From: Shewanella canadensis
GTDB lineage: Bacteria; Pseudomonadota; Gammaproteobacteria; Enterobacterales; Shewanellaceae
Assembly (NCBI RefSeq): GCF_003966225.1
Contig: NZ_RXNU01000004.1
Location: forward strand, 1-64,000
Direction: 5' to 3'
DNA: 64,000 nucleotides
The notes below the pieces were generated by a model that worked only from the letters and a program-made list of their open reading frames with translations, ran no database searches and was not told the origin of the DNA. Positions 9,425-18,657 of this stretch are shown here, piece by piece. Each line of letters starts with the position of its first letter. Position 1 is the stretch's first letter. Position numbers and translations under genes: made by a program.

Positions 9425-10321
9425 ATGAAAAGTATCTATTTATGCCCGGTGTGTGACCAACCTCTGTTAATTCACGAGGCATCCCAGGGGCTGCATTGCT
9501 GTAAGAAACACCACTTTGATAAAAGTGAAAATGGGTATTGGATTTTTAGCCAGGCCAAGAAACCGCAGATCGACTCCAGACAGACAATGCGAGCCAAGCG
9601 ATTCCTGCTTGAGTCGGGGGTGTTTCAGCCGGTTGTAGACAAGATTGAGGCGATGATCACCGCGGCAGACTTGGTTGAAGGAGAGGTTAATTACCTCGAC
9701 TATGATTGTGGTGAAGGTTACTACCTACGTGAGATCAAAGCTAAGCTTGCCCAGAGTGTCGAAGGAAAAGATATTGCCAATAGACTGACATCCTATGGGA
9801 TCACTGAAGCTGAGAATGCGATCTTTTCTGCCGCTAAGATTCAGTCGGAGGCGAGGGCCGGGTTTGATGCTGAAGATGCTGGCGTTGAATGTGATACAGG
9901 GTTGGATACGACCTTTATTGTCAGTACCTTGAAAAAGCTACCTCTTGCCAGTGAGAGTTTAGATCTGGTGACTCTGATTGATAAACAACTCAAAGGTAAA
10001 GAGTTGCATAGGGTACTAAAGTCTGGGGGCTTTCTGGTTCAGGTGTCACCGGCTCCCCGTCACCTATGGCAGATCAAAGAGTATGTTTATCCTGATATGA
10101 AGGAGAAAGCGCTTAATATCCCTCAATCGAGTGAACTGGAGCTACTTCATACCGAGCGAGTCAGCTTTAAACTCGCTATAGATGGTAATCAGGCTTTAGC
10201 GCTACTGGAGATGACGCCTTATGCGTGGCGAGCCAATGACAAGGTACGCAAGCAGATAGCGGATAATACCTTTGAGGCCTTAGAGATCGACTTTGTTATC
10301 ACCCTGTCGAAGAAGAAATAA
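9425..10321 (+). CDS. rlmA: 23S rRNA (guanine-745-N1)-methyltransferase RlmA
   Basis: SAM-dependent enzyme that methylates G745 in helix 35 of 23S rRNA. The 298-aa form starting MKSIYLCPVC is chosen because the zinc finger (CPVC, then CC and H residues, about 6-32) begins there; the open frame extends nine codons further up. The SAM motif is DYDCGEGYYLRE, where most relatives have DIGCGEGYY. Later ELHRVLKSGGFLVQVSPAPRHL and LLEMTPYAWRA match RlmA. A roughly 30-residue insert around residues 120-150 makes it longer than the E. coli enzyme (about 270 aa). Confidence 0.9.
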   Translation: MKSIYLCPVCDQPLLIHEASQGLHCCKKHHFDKSENGYWIFSQAKKPQIDSRQTMRAKRFLLESGVFQPVVDKIEAMITAADLVEGEVNYLDYDCGEGYYLREIKAKLAQSVEGKDIANRLTSYGITEAENAIFSAAKIQSEARAGFDAEDAGVECDTGLDTTFIVSTLKKLPLASESLDLVTLIDKQLKGKELHRVLKSGGFLVQVSPAPRHLWQIKEYVYPDMKEKALNIPQSSELELLHTERVSFKLAIDGNQALALLEMTPYAWRANDKVRKQIADNTFEALEIDFVITLSKKK

Positions 10322-10487
10322 TGACAGTGGGCGTTTTCTCCTAGGCTTTAGCGAGCGCTCAGGTTAATCTTTAAGCTCGGGCAATGCTAAAGACTAGGTC
10401 TTGCTTTAACGCTTCATTTCAGTGACGCGTAACCAACGACCCAAGATAGACAAACTTTTTTAAACAGAACAGGAAGTAGAAACACCG

Positions 10488-11489
10488 ATGATGCGAGTAA
10501 TGATGTGGTTCATCTTAAGCTTAATTCCTGCAGTGACCCTGGCTAATGTGTATCCGCTGCCAGAAAAGGGAAGCCGTCTTATCGGTGAGGTTCAGGAGCA
10601 TGTGGTAGAGCAGGGCGACTATTTTCAAACCATAGCGAAAGAGTACAACATAGGTATTCTGGAGTTGATGGAGACGAACCCGGGTGTCGATCCGTTTCTT
10701 CCGACCGTGGGCTCAAAGCTTGTTATTCCAACTCAGATGTTGCTTCCCGATGTTCCCAGAAAAGGCATAGTGATTAACCTGCCTGAATTGCGTCTCTACT
10801 ATTTTCCGAGAAATGGCAAAGAGGTACATGTCTTCCCCGTAGGGATTGGGCGTGTCGGTCGTGAAACGCCGGAGATGGTGACTAAGATTAAGTCGAGGAT
10901 CCCTAATCCTAGCTGGACGCCACCGGCGAGTATACGTCGTGATCACCTCAGAGAGCGTGGGGAGGTGTTACCGCGCGTTGTGCCTGCAGGCCCCGACAAT
11001 CCGCTAGGTAAATATGCTATGCAGCTCTCTCACGGAGATGGCAGTTACCTCATTCATGGCACCAATAAAGATTTTGGTGTCGGCATGCGTGTCAGCTCCG
11101 GCTGTGTTCGTCTGAATCCTGACGATATCGAATGGTTGTTCTACCAGGCTAAATATGGTGACTCGGTGAGAGTGATCAACGAAACCGTTAAGATCTCCTC
11201 TGAGCCTGATGGCAGCCAGATCATCGAGGTGCATTCAGCTCTGTCTAAATCTGAGTCAGATGTCGAGCGGGAGAAGGTGGTTTCGATGAAGGCGGGAGTA
11301 GTGAAATTTATTAGCCAGGACGGGATTGATAACTTCAAGGCAAATGATGCGCTATTAACTCAAAATGGCCTACCGGTGAATATTCGCTCAATGGATGATT
11401 CAGACAGTATCACACTATCTTCAAGTATTGAATCCGCGGCAAGCTCAGAATCTGCAACAAATGAGAGTGAACCCTCAGCCAGCTTATAG
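10488..11489 (+). CDS. L,D-transpeptidase with LysM domain (ErfK/YbiS/YcfS type)
   Basis: Periplasmic peptidoglycan enzyme. The E. coli relatives LdtA, LdtB and LdtC attach Braun lipoprotein to diaminopimelate. Residues 1-19 form a signal peptide ending near LAN. A LysM-type peptidoglycan-binding segment lies at about 35-82 (VEQGDYFQTIAKEYNIG). The YkuD catalytic domain lies at about 92-220 with HGTNKDFGVGMRVSSGCVRL, including the catalytic Cys. A Ser-rich tail of about 90 residues is unusual. Without the element at 11.78-15.10 kb it would lie convergent to lpp, its probable substrate gene. Confidence 0.9.
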   Translation: MMRVMMWFILSLIPAVTLANVYPLPEKGSRLIGEVQEHVVEQGDYFQTIAKEYNIGILELMETNPGVDPFLPTVGSKLVIPTQMLLPDVPRKGIVINLPELRLYYFPRNGKEVHVFPVGIGRVGRETPEMVTKIKSRIPNPSWTPPASIRRDHLRERGEVLPRVVPAGPDNPLGKYAMQLSHGDGSYLIHGTNKDFGVGMRVSSGCVRLNPDDIEWLFYQAKYGDSVRVINETVKISSEPDGSQIIEVHSALSKSESDVEREKVVSMKAGVVKFISQDGIDNFKANDALLTQNGLPVNIRSMDDSDSITLSSSIESAASSESATNESEPSASL

Positions 11490-11526
11490 TCTTTGTTGAT
11501 TGTTATTAATAAGCTTACGTGAAGAG

Positions 11527-11550
11527 AGCGTCCCAAGTGGGCGCTTTTTT
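11527..11550 (+). terminator. Terminator of the L,D-transpeptidase gene
   Basis: Stem AGCG-t-CCC / GGG-CGCT with one bulged T and loop AAGT runs into six T. Confidence 0.75.
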
Positions 11551-11750
11551 ATTGGCTTAAAACGGGTAAATATTTGAGGCGACGATCGTCATTCTGAGCT
11601 CATTTATTAGAGAGTTGGAACTAGCTTGAGTGCTTAGATTGTAAGCGAGAAGTTTTGAGTGGTAAGAGATACTTGAGAGTTATTGCTTTGGTTGGAAATG
11701 CGGTGTTGCAGGTTAGGATTGAGGGAGTAATTAAAGGAGGGGGGGGAGAT

Positions 11751-11776
11751 ATCGGCAACACTAATGCATTGCCGAT
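11751..11776 (-). other. Displaced downstream hairpin, probably the original lpp 3' region
   Basis: An 8-bp stem ATCGGCAA/TTGCCGAT lies immediately outside the left 21-bp direct repeat. If the element were excised, this hairpin would come to lie just past the lpp stop codon, so it is probably the ancestral lpp terminator region. It has no U-tract, so its termination strength is doubtful. Confidence 0.45.
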
Positions 11777-11777
11777 A

Positions 11778-11798
11778 CAGACAAATTACTTCTTGTAA
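11778..11798. repeat. Left attachment site of the integrative element (attL)
   Basis: 21 bp identical to 15082-15102, starting CAGACAAATT and ending CTTCTTGTAA. The right copy overlaps the last three codons and stop of lpp; this copy is in no gene. The broken integrase begins about 215 bp inside it, the usual arrangement for elements that integrate at a gene 3' end. Confidence 0.8.
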
Positions 11799-11888
11799 AA
11801 AATCCAAAATGATGGTTTTTTAAAGTTTTATGTTGATTCTAATAAACTTTTATAACCCATATTTTTCATGGGCTTACATCATTTTAAT

Positions 11889-11951
11889 GTTCCTTGTTCC
11901 TTGTTCCTTGTTCCTTGTTCCTTGTTCCTTGTTCCTTGTTCCTTGTTCCTT
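11889..11951. repeat. Heptamer tandem array, 9 copies of GTTCCTT
   Basis: Nine perfect 7-bp units lie between attL and the integrase remnant. On the other strand the unit reads AAGGAAC. It resembles the AGGAGCT array at 6423 in unit length and in sharing AGG plus a C two bases later. Confidence 0.95.
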
Positions 11952-12012
11952 GTTGGTTGCATGGATCGCCCTAGGTATACTCAGTTGCGTGTCACTAAAA
12001 GGGGGAGTAGTC

Positions 12013-13184
12013 ATGGCAGAGAACAAGCTGACAGCAGCAAAAATTAATAAGTTGAGAAAAGAGATCAAGGGGGAAGCCACGATCAATAGGATAGGTGTTC
12101 GCACCACCAGCCCCAAGCAACTAACATTTGGTCGATATCCTGACCTTAGTGTTGCTGAAGCACGCAAAAAGCGAGATAACTGTCGCCAGTGGCTTGCAGA
12201 AGGAAGCGATCCAGCAATTGAGTTAAAGCTCGGTGAAGCTAAAACACCCAAGCCGATTAGCCTTTGGGATGCCGTGAATTACTGGATTGAAAATTATGCT
12301 ATTGATAATCGAAAAAATGTGTTAATTAACGAACAGCAACTCGATAAGTGGATACCTGACAAAGTATAACTACTGCCTGTTGACCGACTCCAAACACACA
12401 ACATTATAGATATCTTTACTAGAAGCCGCGTAAAAGCCTATCCAGTTGCCGCATTCACCGTGTTATCCAATCTGAAGTTAATCCTTAGGTACTGTGCTAA
12501 ACGGGGATACGTTAGAGCTAGCATTGAGCTATATGAGATTGATGTTGAAACGATTGGCGCTGGAACTCCGGAGAGTAAAGACAGAACGTTAATACAAGAT
12601 GGCAATTGGCAAGAGCTGTTAGACCTGATCAGGTGGGTTGAAGCTGGGGGCATTGCTTACCTTATTACCAGCACCTTCTAAAGCTACTTTATACTTTTGG
12701 TTGCCGCACAAATGAAGTGAGGTTATCCAGAGTAACTGAGTGGGACTTAGATAAAAGGCTGTGGACAGTGCCAAGGGCAATTAGTAAGACTAAAACAGAA
12801 ATTAAGCGCAGCATACCAAGAAGATATATTCCCTGGATTAGAGCACTGATCAAAAATGCCCAAGCTCAGGGAAGTGATTACCTGTTAGGCGAGGTAAAAA
12901 CTGATAAGGCTGTTGCTGTGTGAGGTGGTTCTTTATATAAGAAACTAGGGCATGAACGTAAGTGGAGTCTTCACGATATTCGACGAACCGTTGCTACAGG
13001 GTTAGCCGACTTGGGAGTTATGCCGCATGTGATTGAATAACAGCGAGGTCATATCTTGAAGGGAGTGGCAGGGATCTACAATCGAAGTGATTACTTACCC
13101 GAAAAAGACACCGCTATCGAACTCTGGTTAGAGTGGCTCGAATATTTGATGCTACAAGAGGGGGAATGTTGTGTCGCTAGATAG
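12013..13184 (+). pseudogene. Tyrosine-recombinase integrase, inactivated (P4-like)
   Basis: The reading frame from MAENKLTAAKINKLRKEI shows the DUF4102-like arm-binding start (LTFGRYPDLSVAEARKKRD), then a core and catalytic domain. The catalytic pieces are recognisable: GCRTNEV (Arg), HDIRRTVAT (His-x-x-Arg), QRGH (His) and YNRSDY (nucleophile Tyr). The gene is broken by in-frame stops at 12367, 12921 and 13038 and by a frameshift near 12670-12681. It can no longer make an integrase. It reads inward from attL and was presumably the enzyme that inserted the element into lpp. Confidence 0.88.
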
Positions 13185-13480
13185 GTCTTTAGGTAGCTGA
13201 AGAGCCAGCTTTATAACTTAATTATGCCTGCTAACTACTCCAATTAGCTTATCCCCATAATGTCCTTCAGGTAAGTCCAAGAAAATTAGAAGCTTACTAC
13301 ATGGCGGGCATTATAAGCTGCGTTTGCTGTTATATTTGATTTTTAACTACTAAACTTAGCCTTAAGTTCAGTCTTTTATGCTTACCATCTTTATTGTTTC
13401 AAAGTAATTAACTAAATATCTGTGGGGCATTTAAAATGCAAAATATCAAAGTAACTAAAGCTTTAAGAGGAGTTGAGTGT

Positions 13481-14404
13481 ATGAATATTAAAGGCATAGT
13501 CGTAATGCTGGGTTTAGCTATTTTTTGTACATCTGCTGTTGGTGCTCCAGGAGGAAAAGGAAAAGATAAGAATTGGGCGATAACATTATTTGATGAAGCA
13601 AGTATAACTTGTGTAGAAGCTCCCGTTGATGCTGAAGTACCCGCTACAGGAACTATCATTGTCGGTCATACCTTTCCTCAGTGTTACAAGTACTCATTAG
13701 CTATTCCTGATGCAGCAAATCCAGGGGATAAAGCATTAGAGCAATTAACCTCCACTTTTAATTTAGATAAAGACGCGGAAAATGAGGTAAATGATTGCTC
13801 TATTGATGATTCCGAGGTATGTGATGGGGTCATAAACCATGATCCAGATGAATGTTCGGTCTTTGTTTCGCGTCCTGATAGTGCGGTTAAGCTTAACTCA
13901 GGGAATATTCCAGCACATCAGGATGAATTAATAGTTGTATCTGCTGATACGGGGGACGCTTGCACAGTAACCATTTTCGCCATTACCGATGGCGCTCAAG
14001 AAGGTGCAGTTCTTGTTGAAGTAGGCGACGGTGTGTTCGAGGTCGATCATTACGAGCTATTCTTACCAACTAAGTGTACGCCATTAAGAGAACATACCCG
14101 CTACGATTCCGATGGAGATGGCTCAGCAGATATAGTTGATGATGTATTACTGACCGGAAAGCTAGACGGTATTATTACAAACATCGAAGGCCTACCATTT
14201 GTTGAGTATGTTGGTCTCAACACAGGAACTCGAGCTTTCAGAGGTACAGATACGACTATGTATCGTGACACTGGAAATCGTAATGGTTCTGGCGCTTTTG
14301 CTATATTCCGGTCATTACAGTTAAAGCCAGATGGTTGTGATACGGACGGTGACACCGTTGAAGATATCGAAGACAACTTCCCGCTAGATCCAACTTTAAA
14401 TTAG
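13481..14404 (+). CDS. Secreted protein with calcium-binding (thrombospondin type-3-like) repeats
   Basis: 308-aa protein of unknown function. The start was set by the ribosome site AAGAGGAG eight bases before the ATG; an upstream in-frame ATG is weaker. Residues 1-22 form a signal peptide ending SAVGA. The mature part has eight Cys, suggesting disulphides and an exported location. Two Asp-rich Ca-binding-type segments are seen: YDSDGDGSADIVDD and, at the very C terminus, DTDGDTVEDIEDNFPLDP. It is the only intact larger gene of the element, hence its probable cargo. No catalytic motif is recognised. Confidence 0.7.
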   Translation: MNIKGIVVMLGLAIFCTSAVGAPGGKGKDKNWAITLFDEASITCVEAPVDAEVPATGTIIVGHTFPQCYKYSLAIPDAANPGDKALEQLTSTFNLDKDAENEVNDCSIDDSEVCDGVINHDPDECSVFVSRPDSAVKLNSGNIPAHQDELIVVSADTGDACTVTIFAITDGAQEGAVLVEVGDGVFEVDHYELFLPTKCTPLREHTRYDSDGDGSADIVDDVLLTGKLDGIITNIEGLPFVEYVGLNTGTRAFRGTDTTMYRDTGNRNGSGAFAIFRSLQLKPDGCDTDGDTVEDIEDNFPLDPTLN

Positions 14405-14428
14405 GCTTGAGTGTACAAATATGTAATG

Positions 14429-14476
14429 AAAATCGGCATTAACTCAGATGAAATCTAAGTCTTATGCCGATTTTTT
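14429..14476. terminator. Bidirectional terminator between convergent genes of the element
   Basis: Arms AAAATCGGCAT and ATGCCGATTTTTT give a 10-11 bp stem with A-run and T-run on opposite sides. It serves the secreted protein gene on the plus strand and the small minus-strand frame. Confidence 0.7.
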
Positions 14477-14477
14477 A

Positions 14478-14693
14478 CTATAACTGTAAATCTATTTTTT
14501 GTTGTTCTTCTTCCCAGTCGTTAATTATCTGCCCGTTGATATCATAATACTTTGGCGTTGGCCTGATATTAGGGTTCGATCCTGGCTCAGAAAATAAATT
14601 ACCGTTATTCTCACAACTAGGATGAGCAAATTTAGGCGCAGCACCGTTGAAGATAGCCTCCTTATCTTCATCAGTGAAAGCCTTCACCTTCAC
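14478..14693 (-). CDS. Small hypothetical protein, possibly a gene fragment
   Basis: A 71-codon frame from GTG with no recognised domain (sequence like AFTDEDKEAIFNGAAPKFAHPSC). The frame stays open for 22 codons upstream without an ATG, encoding FRQFEVCLKCRSQKV with a C-x2-C pair. The true gene may therefore be longer, use another start, or be a remnant with its 5' end lost. It lies convergent to the secreted protein gene inside the element. Confidence 0.35.
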   Translation of the reverse strand: MKVKAFTDEDKEAIFNGAAPKFAHPSCENNGNLFSEPGSNPNIRPTPKYYDINGQIINDWEEEQQKIDLQL

Positions 14694-14986
14694 CTTCTGG
14701 CTTCGACACTTTAGGCAAACTTCGAATTGTCGAAACGGAAAACGAATGACACGATTATTTTAAATGGTGTTGGTTAACCATTTGTTTTATCTATATAATA
14801 TTATCTTATAGATAAGGGTGAGTTATCTTTTTTGGATCACAAAATGGATCACTCAATAAAAATGGGCTTTGGGGTTTACCAATAGGATGTGTTCAGCTAT
14901 CAGTTAGCTCATAGGTGCATTCTTAAGTAGAGCAGAAGCTGGTGGCAGATATGGATAAACGAGATCTTCTAATGCGGAGAAAGTTT

Positions 14987-15047
14987 AAGGCTTGGTTTGG
15001 TGTGTGTCACTATGCGTGTCACATTTAGTCACCTTTAACCAAGCCTT
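14987..15047. promoter_or_regulatory. Probable integrase arm-site region near attR
   Basis: An 11-bp inverted repeat (AAGGCTTGGTT at 14987, AACCAAGCCTT at 15037) encloses GTGTCAC at 15004 and TGCGTGTCAC at 15013. The same TGCGTGTCAC occurs at 11986-11995 beside attL. Identical short motifs just inside both ends suit integrase arm-type binding sites. The rest of 14694-15081 shows only a direct repeat of TGGATCAC (14833 and 14845) and no gene. Confidence 0.4.
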
Positions 15048-15081
15048 TGGAACTAACTTAGTGGAAACTAAGAGTAATTCC

Positions 15082-15102
15082 CAGACAAATTACTTCTTGT
15101 AA
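15082..15102. repeat. Right attachment site (attR) in the 3' end of lpp
   Basis: 21 bp identical to 11778-11798. It covers the last codons (Tyr-Lys-Lys), stop codon and first bases past lpp, so integration kept the lpp protein intact. Confidence 0.8.
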
Positions 15103-15356
15103 GAAGAAGCAACGTTGTCAAGACGATCGTTTGCGCGCTTAGCTTCTGCTTGTGCGTCCATAGCAGCTGCTTTTGCATCTTTAACGTTTGCAGAAAGAGC
15201 ACCTTGCTCTGACTTCAAAGAGCTAACTTCAGATGATAGTTGGTCAACTTTGTTGCCAAGGTTAGCTACGCTTTCTTCAAGAGCAGTCGTGTTTGCACAG
15301 CCACCTAGAAGGGCAGTCATTGCTACACCAGCAATCATCAGTACTTTTTTGTTCAT
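15090..15356 (-). CDS. lpp: Major outer-membrane lipoprotein Lpp (Braun lipoprotein)
   Basis: 88-aa lipoprotein: signal peptide with lipobox LLGGC (Cys20), then a heptad-repeat trimeric coiled coil, then ANDRLDNVASSYKK. That C terminus matches the E. coli Lpp tail ANQRLDNMATKYRK, whose final Lys is joined to peptidoglycan by L,D-transpeptidases. Mature length is slightly above E. coli (about 69 versus 58). An AAGGGA ribosome site lies upstream. The integrative element is inserted at its last codons, so the native 3' untranslated region is now about 3.3 kb away. Confidence 0.93.
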   Translation of the reverse strand: MNKKVLMIAGVAMTALLGGCANTTALEESVANLGNKVDQLSSEVSSLKSEQGALSANVKDAKAAAMDAQAEAKRANDRLDNVASSYKK

Positions 15357-15566
15357 TGGGAAATCCCTTTATATTAGGTTGGATTGGAATGAAGCAGTCG
15401 TAAAATACAACTGCAACTTGTTAATTATGTCATAGCTATTTTATTTTGCTATGAATTTTCACCCTTAGGTTTGAATACATTAGCGAATATTGGCTTAAAT
15501 GCAAGCTGATCGAGCGTTTTTCGAACATTGACCCGAAGTTTTATGCAAATAAGCCAGAGATTGTAT

Positions 15567-16808
15567 TCAGGGTGAAATCGTTTGATTAAGGTTTTGTTTT
15601 ATTTCTGCAATAGCTTCAATACGTTTTAACTGCAACTGAGCTTTAATCTCTGCCCCTTTAAAGCCTGCTTCTATGATGGGTTTTACCGCAACCTTGTTCG
15701 CAGCCAGAAAACATTGCTTGAAGTAACCGGCTTGTGGGTAGGTTCTATCTTCCAGCCCCAATCTTCCTTTGGCATCGGCTTCACAGGCGATCGTTATCTG
15801 TTCTAGTCGTTCGGGTTTGCGCCACAGATCGGCCTTATCGAATAGCCTGACTAAGGTATCGGCTCTCAATTCCTCTATCTGATGAATGTTCTGATGAAGG
15901 TCACTGACCAGCAGGCCCAGATCTCTATATTCATTTGGCACTCGTACCCGAGCGCACAACGCCTTAATGGGGGCTAACCCTTTTTGACCATGGCCGTGAT
16001 GTTTCGGCAGATGCTCTTTAGGGCTTAAGGCCTTACCCAGATCGTGAACCAGGGCGGCAAATCGAACCGAATTATCGTCAGAAAGTTTAGCGACCTGCTC
16101 TAACACCATAAGAGTATGAATGCCCGTATCTATCTCGGGGTGCCACTTTTCAGGTTGAGGGACACCGAACAGGGCATGGAGCTCCGGGAATAGTATGGCC
16201 AGCGCATCGCATCGATTGAGGACATCGATAAACACATGGGGGCTATCGGTTGCCAGGGCCTTGTCTAATTCCAGAAAAACACGCTCGGCAGTCAGGGCCT
16301 CGAGCTCTCCGCTGTGGCTGATTTGAGTCATCAGGGAGAGGGTTTCATCTGCGATGGTGAACCCTTGTTGGTGAAAGCGTGCGGCAAAGCGCGCCACTCT
16401 GAGCACTCTTAAGGGATCTTCGATGAAAGCATCGGAGACATGTCTTAATATCTTGTTGTGAATATCATCGACGCCGCCATAGGGATCGTATAACTGCCCC
16501 TCCTCATCTTGAGCGATGGCGTTGATGGTGAGATCGCGCCTGATCAGGTCCTCCTCCAGGGTGACTTCCGGGCTTGCGTGGCAGCTGAATCCACCATAGC
16601 CTACGCCGGTTTTGCGCTCTGTACGGGCCAGTGCGTATTCCTGTTGAGTCTTGGGGTGTAAGAATACAGGGAAGTCTTTACCGACCTGCCGATACCCCAG
16701 CTTGAGCATCTGCTCCGGGGTGGCACCGACGACCATATGATCGCGGTCTTTGACTGTAAGGTTGAGCAGGTTATCGCGAACGGCGCCGCCGACGAGGTAG
16801 AATTTCAC
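15567..16808 (-). CDS. cca: Multifunctional CCA-adding enzyme
   Basis: Adds or repairs the 3' CCA of tRNAs without a nucleic-acid template. 413 aa, the size of the gammaproteobacterial enzyme. The class II nucleotidyltransferase head starts [12 protein letters not shown] with the catalytic Asp motif [18 protein letters not shown] and [16 protein letters not shown] form the neck. An HD phosphohydrolase domain ([11 protein letters not shown], about residue 225) gives 2',3'-cyclic phosphodiesterase and phosphatase activities. Divergent from gspA. Confidence 0.96.
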   Translation of the reverse strand: MKFYLVGGAVRDNLLNLTVKDRDHMVVGATPEQMLKLGYRQVGKDFPVFLHPKTQQEYALARTERKTGVGYGGFSCHASPEVTLEEDLIRRDLTINAIAQDEEGQLYDPYGGVDDIHNKILRHVSDAFIEDPLRVLRVARFAARFHQQGFTIADETLSLMTQISHSGELEALTAERVFLELDKALATDSPHVFIDVLNRCDALAILFPELHALFGVPQPEKWHPEIDTGIHTLMVLEQVAKLSDDNSVRFAALVHDLGKALSPKEHLPKHHGHGQKGLAPIKALCARVRVPNEYRDLGLLVSDLHQNIHQIEELRADTLVRLFDKADLWRKPERLEQITIACEADAKGRLGLEDRTYPQAGYFKQCFLAANKVAVKPIIEAGFKGAEIKAQLQLKRIEAIAEIKQNLNQTISP

Positions 16809-17043
16809 TTTTGTAATTCACTATTCTTGTACTGGTAAGACTAATTTAAGATTATCACGCATTGTCTATCGAGCCGCAACAAAACCCGATTTAGGGACTC
16901 TCATTTATCGCTATTGGTAGAATATGCGTCTATTCCCCTCATATTTTCCTGCATTTTTTGACATGATGGACCGTTAGCTTTAGTTTGAACTGATTTTTTT
17001 ATTCTCTAGTATTAGCCGGATCGGTATAAGGATAGATAACTGC

Positions 17044-18657
17044 ATGTACAAGGCGTTTTTTGGATTAAGCGATAACCCTTTTTCTATCGCACCTAACCCA
17101 CATTATCTCTTCCTCAGTGACAGGCATCGCGAGGCGTTGGCACACCTGACTTATGGGCTGGGAGAAACGGGTGGCTTTGTACTCTTGACCGGCGAAGTCG
17201 GTACCGGTAAAACAACGGTTTCTCGTTGTCTGCTCAACCAATTACCGGAAAACACCGACACGGCGTTTATTCTCAACCCTTCTCTCACCGAACTCGAGCT
17301 TCTGGCCACCCTGTGCGATGAACTCTCTATCGAGTATGAGAAGGATCCCAGCCTGAAGCAGCTGACGGATCGATTGAGTCACTTCCTGCTGGCCAATCAC
17401 GAGAAAGGACGCAATACCGTTCTGATCATCGATGAAGCGCAGCATCTGCGCGCTGAAGTGCTTGAGCAGCTGCGTCTTCTGACAAATTTAGAAACGGACA
17501 CGAAGAAATTACTCCAGGTTATCCTCATCGGTCAGCCTGAATTGCAACAGTTGTTAAGGCGACAAGAGCTACGTCAACTGGCGCAGAGGATCACTGCCCG
17601 TTATCACCTCCTGCCTCTGACGCTTGAAGAGGTTGGCCTGTATGTACAGCACAGGCTGCAAGTTGCCGGCCGTCATGAGCCCCTGTTCAACAGTCGCTCT
17701 ATCAAGGCATTGCATAAATACAGTGGTGGTATTCCGAGACTGATTAACCTTCTGTGTGAGCGTGCATTGATGGCGGGTTATGCCCAGTCAAAAGTCCCTA
17801 TCGATCATAAAATGGTAGCTTCTGCTTCGGCCGAAGTCTTGGGCGAAGATATTAAGGAGACTAACTACCTGCTTCCGTTGGGTGTGGCTACCGCTATTGG
17901 CCTGACTTGCGTGCTGGGTTACCTGATATTTAATCAGGTGAGTTTTACTCCAGAGAAAAGAGTCGAAGATCTGCAAGCTTCTCAAACGGCCCAACAGCAG
18001 GAGGCTGGTCAGAAAACAAGCCCGGCTAAGCTGAGTTCGAGTCAGCGGGTACTTAACGGTGCGATAGACAGCAGCCGAAGTATAGACTCCGCCTATGCCA
18101 GTATCCTTGGTCTGTGGGGCAAGGTGCCCTATATCGGGCTGACAGCCTGTCAGTCGGCTGAGCAGCAGGGATTGTCCTGTTTTCAGCAGCAGGGAAACTG
18201 GAATTCATTGATACGGTTAAATTTCCCCGCGGTTGTTTACCTTGTTGACGCTCAACAGCGAGCCTTTTACGGAACGGTCGTATCCAGACAGGGAGAGCAA
18301 CTGTTATTGCAGCTCAATGAGCAACAACTTTGGGTCGAGCGAGACTGGTTTACCCGCCACTTCAGTGGCACCTTTGAGATCCTTTGGCAGGCGCCTTCGA
18401 CTCAACCCAGAGAGATTGGTCAGGGATCTAACCCGGTACAAATCCAGTGGCTGGAGAATAGCTTGGCCCATATTGATAATGCGGTTCCCAGACTGGTCAA
18501 CCGCTTCGACAGCCAATTAGAGGAGCAGCTTAAGCGCTTTCAACGTGAACATGGTTTAAGAGCGGATGCGATTGCCGGCAGCCAAACCTTAGTGCAGCTT
18601 AATCTTTATTTGAGCGCTCAAGGCCCAAGGCTGGTAGAAAGTAAGGGGCAATACTGA
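17044..18657 (+). CDS. gspA: Type II secretion assembly ATPase GspA (ExeA-like)
   Basis: Inner-membrane ATPase that, with GspB, acts on peptidoglycan so that the GspD secretin can assemble. The 537-aa protein has an AAA domain with Walker A GEVGTGKTT (about residues 51-59) and Walker B VLIIDEAQ (about 128). A single membrane helix lies near 277-297. The periplasmic part ends in a peptidoglycan-binding domain (LKRFQREHGLRADAIAGSQT). Its stop overlaps the gspB start as TGATG, indicating coupled translation. MshM-type ATPases are related, but the peptidoglycan-binding tail and the gspB neighbour favour ExeA. Confidence 0.9.
   Translation: MYKAFFGLSDNPFSIAPNPHYLFLSDRHREALAHLTYGLGETGGFVLLTGEVGTGKTTVSRCLLNQLPENTDTAFILNPSLTELELLATLCDELSIEYEKDPSLKQLTDRLSHFLLANHEKGRNTVLIIDEAQHLRAEVLEQLRLLTNLETDTKKLLQVILIGQPELQQLLRRQELRQLAQRITARYHLLPLTLEEVGLYVQHRLQVAGRHEPLFNSRSIKALHKYSGGIPRLINLLCERALMAGYAQSKVPIDHKMVASASAEVLGEDIKETNYLLPLGVATAIGLTCVLGYLIFNQVSFTPEKRVEDLQASQTAQQQEAGQKTSPAKLSSSQRVLNGAIDSSRSIDSAYASILGLWGKVPYIGLTACQSAEQQGLSCFQQQGNWNSLIRLNFPAVVYLVDAQQRAFYGTVVSRQGEQLLLQLNEQQLWVERDWFTRHFSGTFEILWQAPSTQPREIGQGSNPVQIQWLENSLAHIDNAVPRLVNRFDSQLEEQLKRFQREHGLRADAIAGSQTLVQLNLYLSAQGPRLVESKGQY

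Noticed and set aside
17044..18657. Assignment as MshM of the MSHA pilus
   Set aside because: The C-terminal peptidoglycan-binding domain and the overlapping gspB gene favour GspA.
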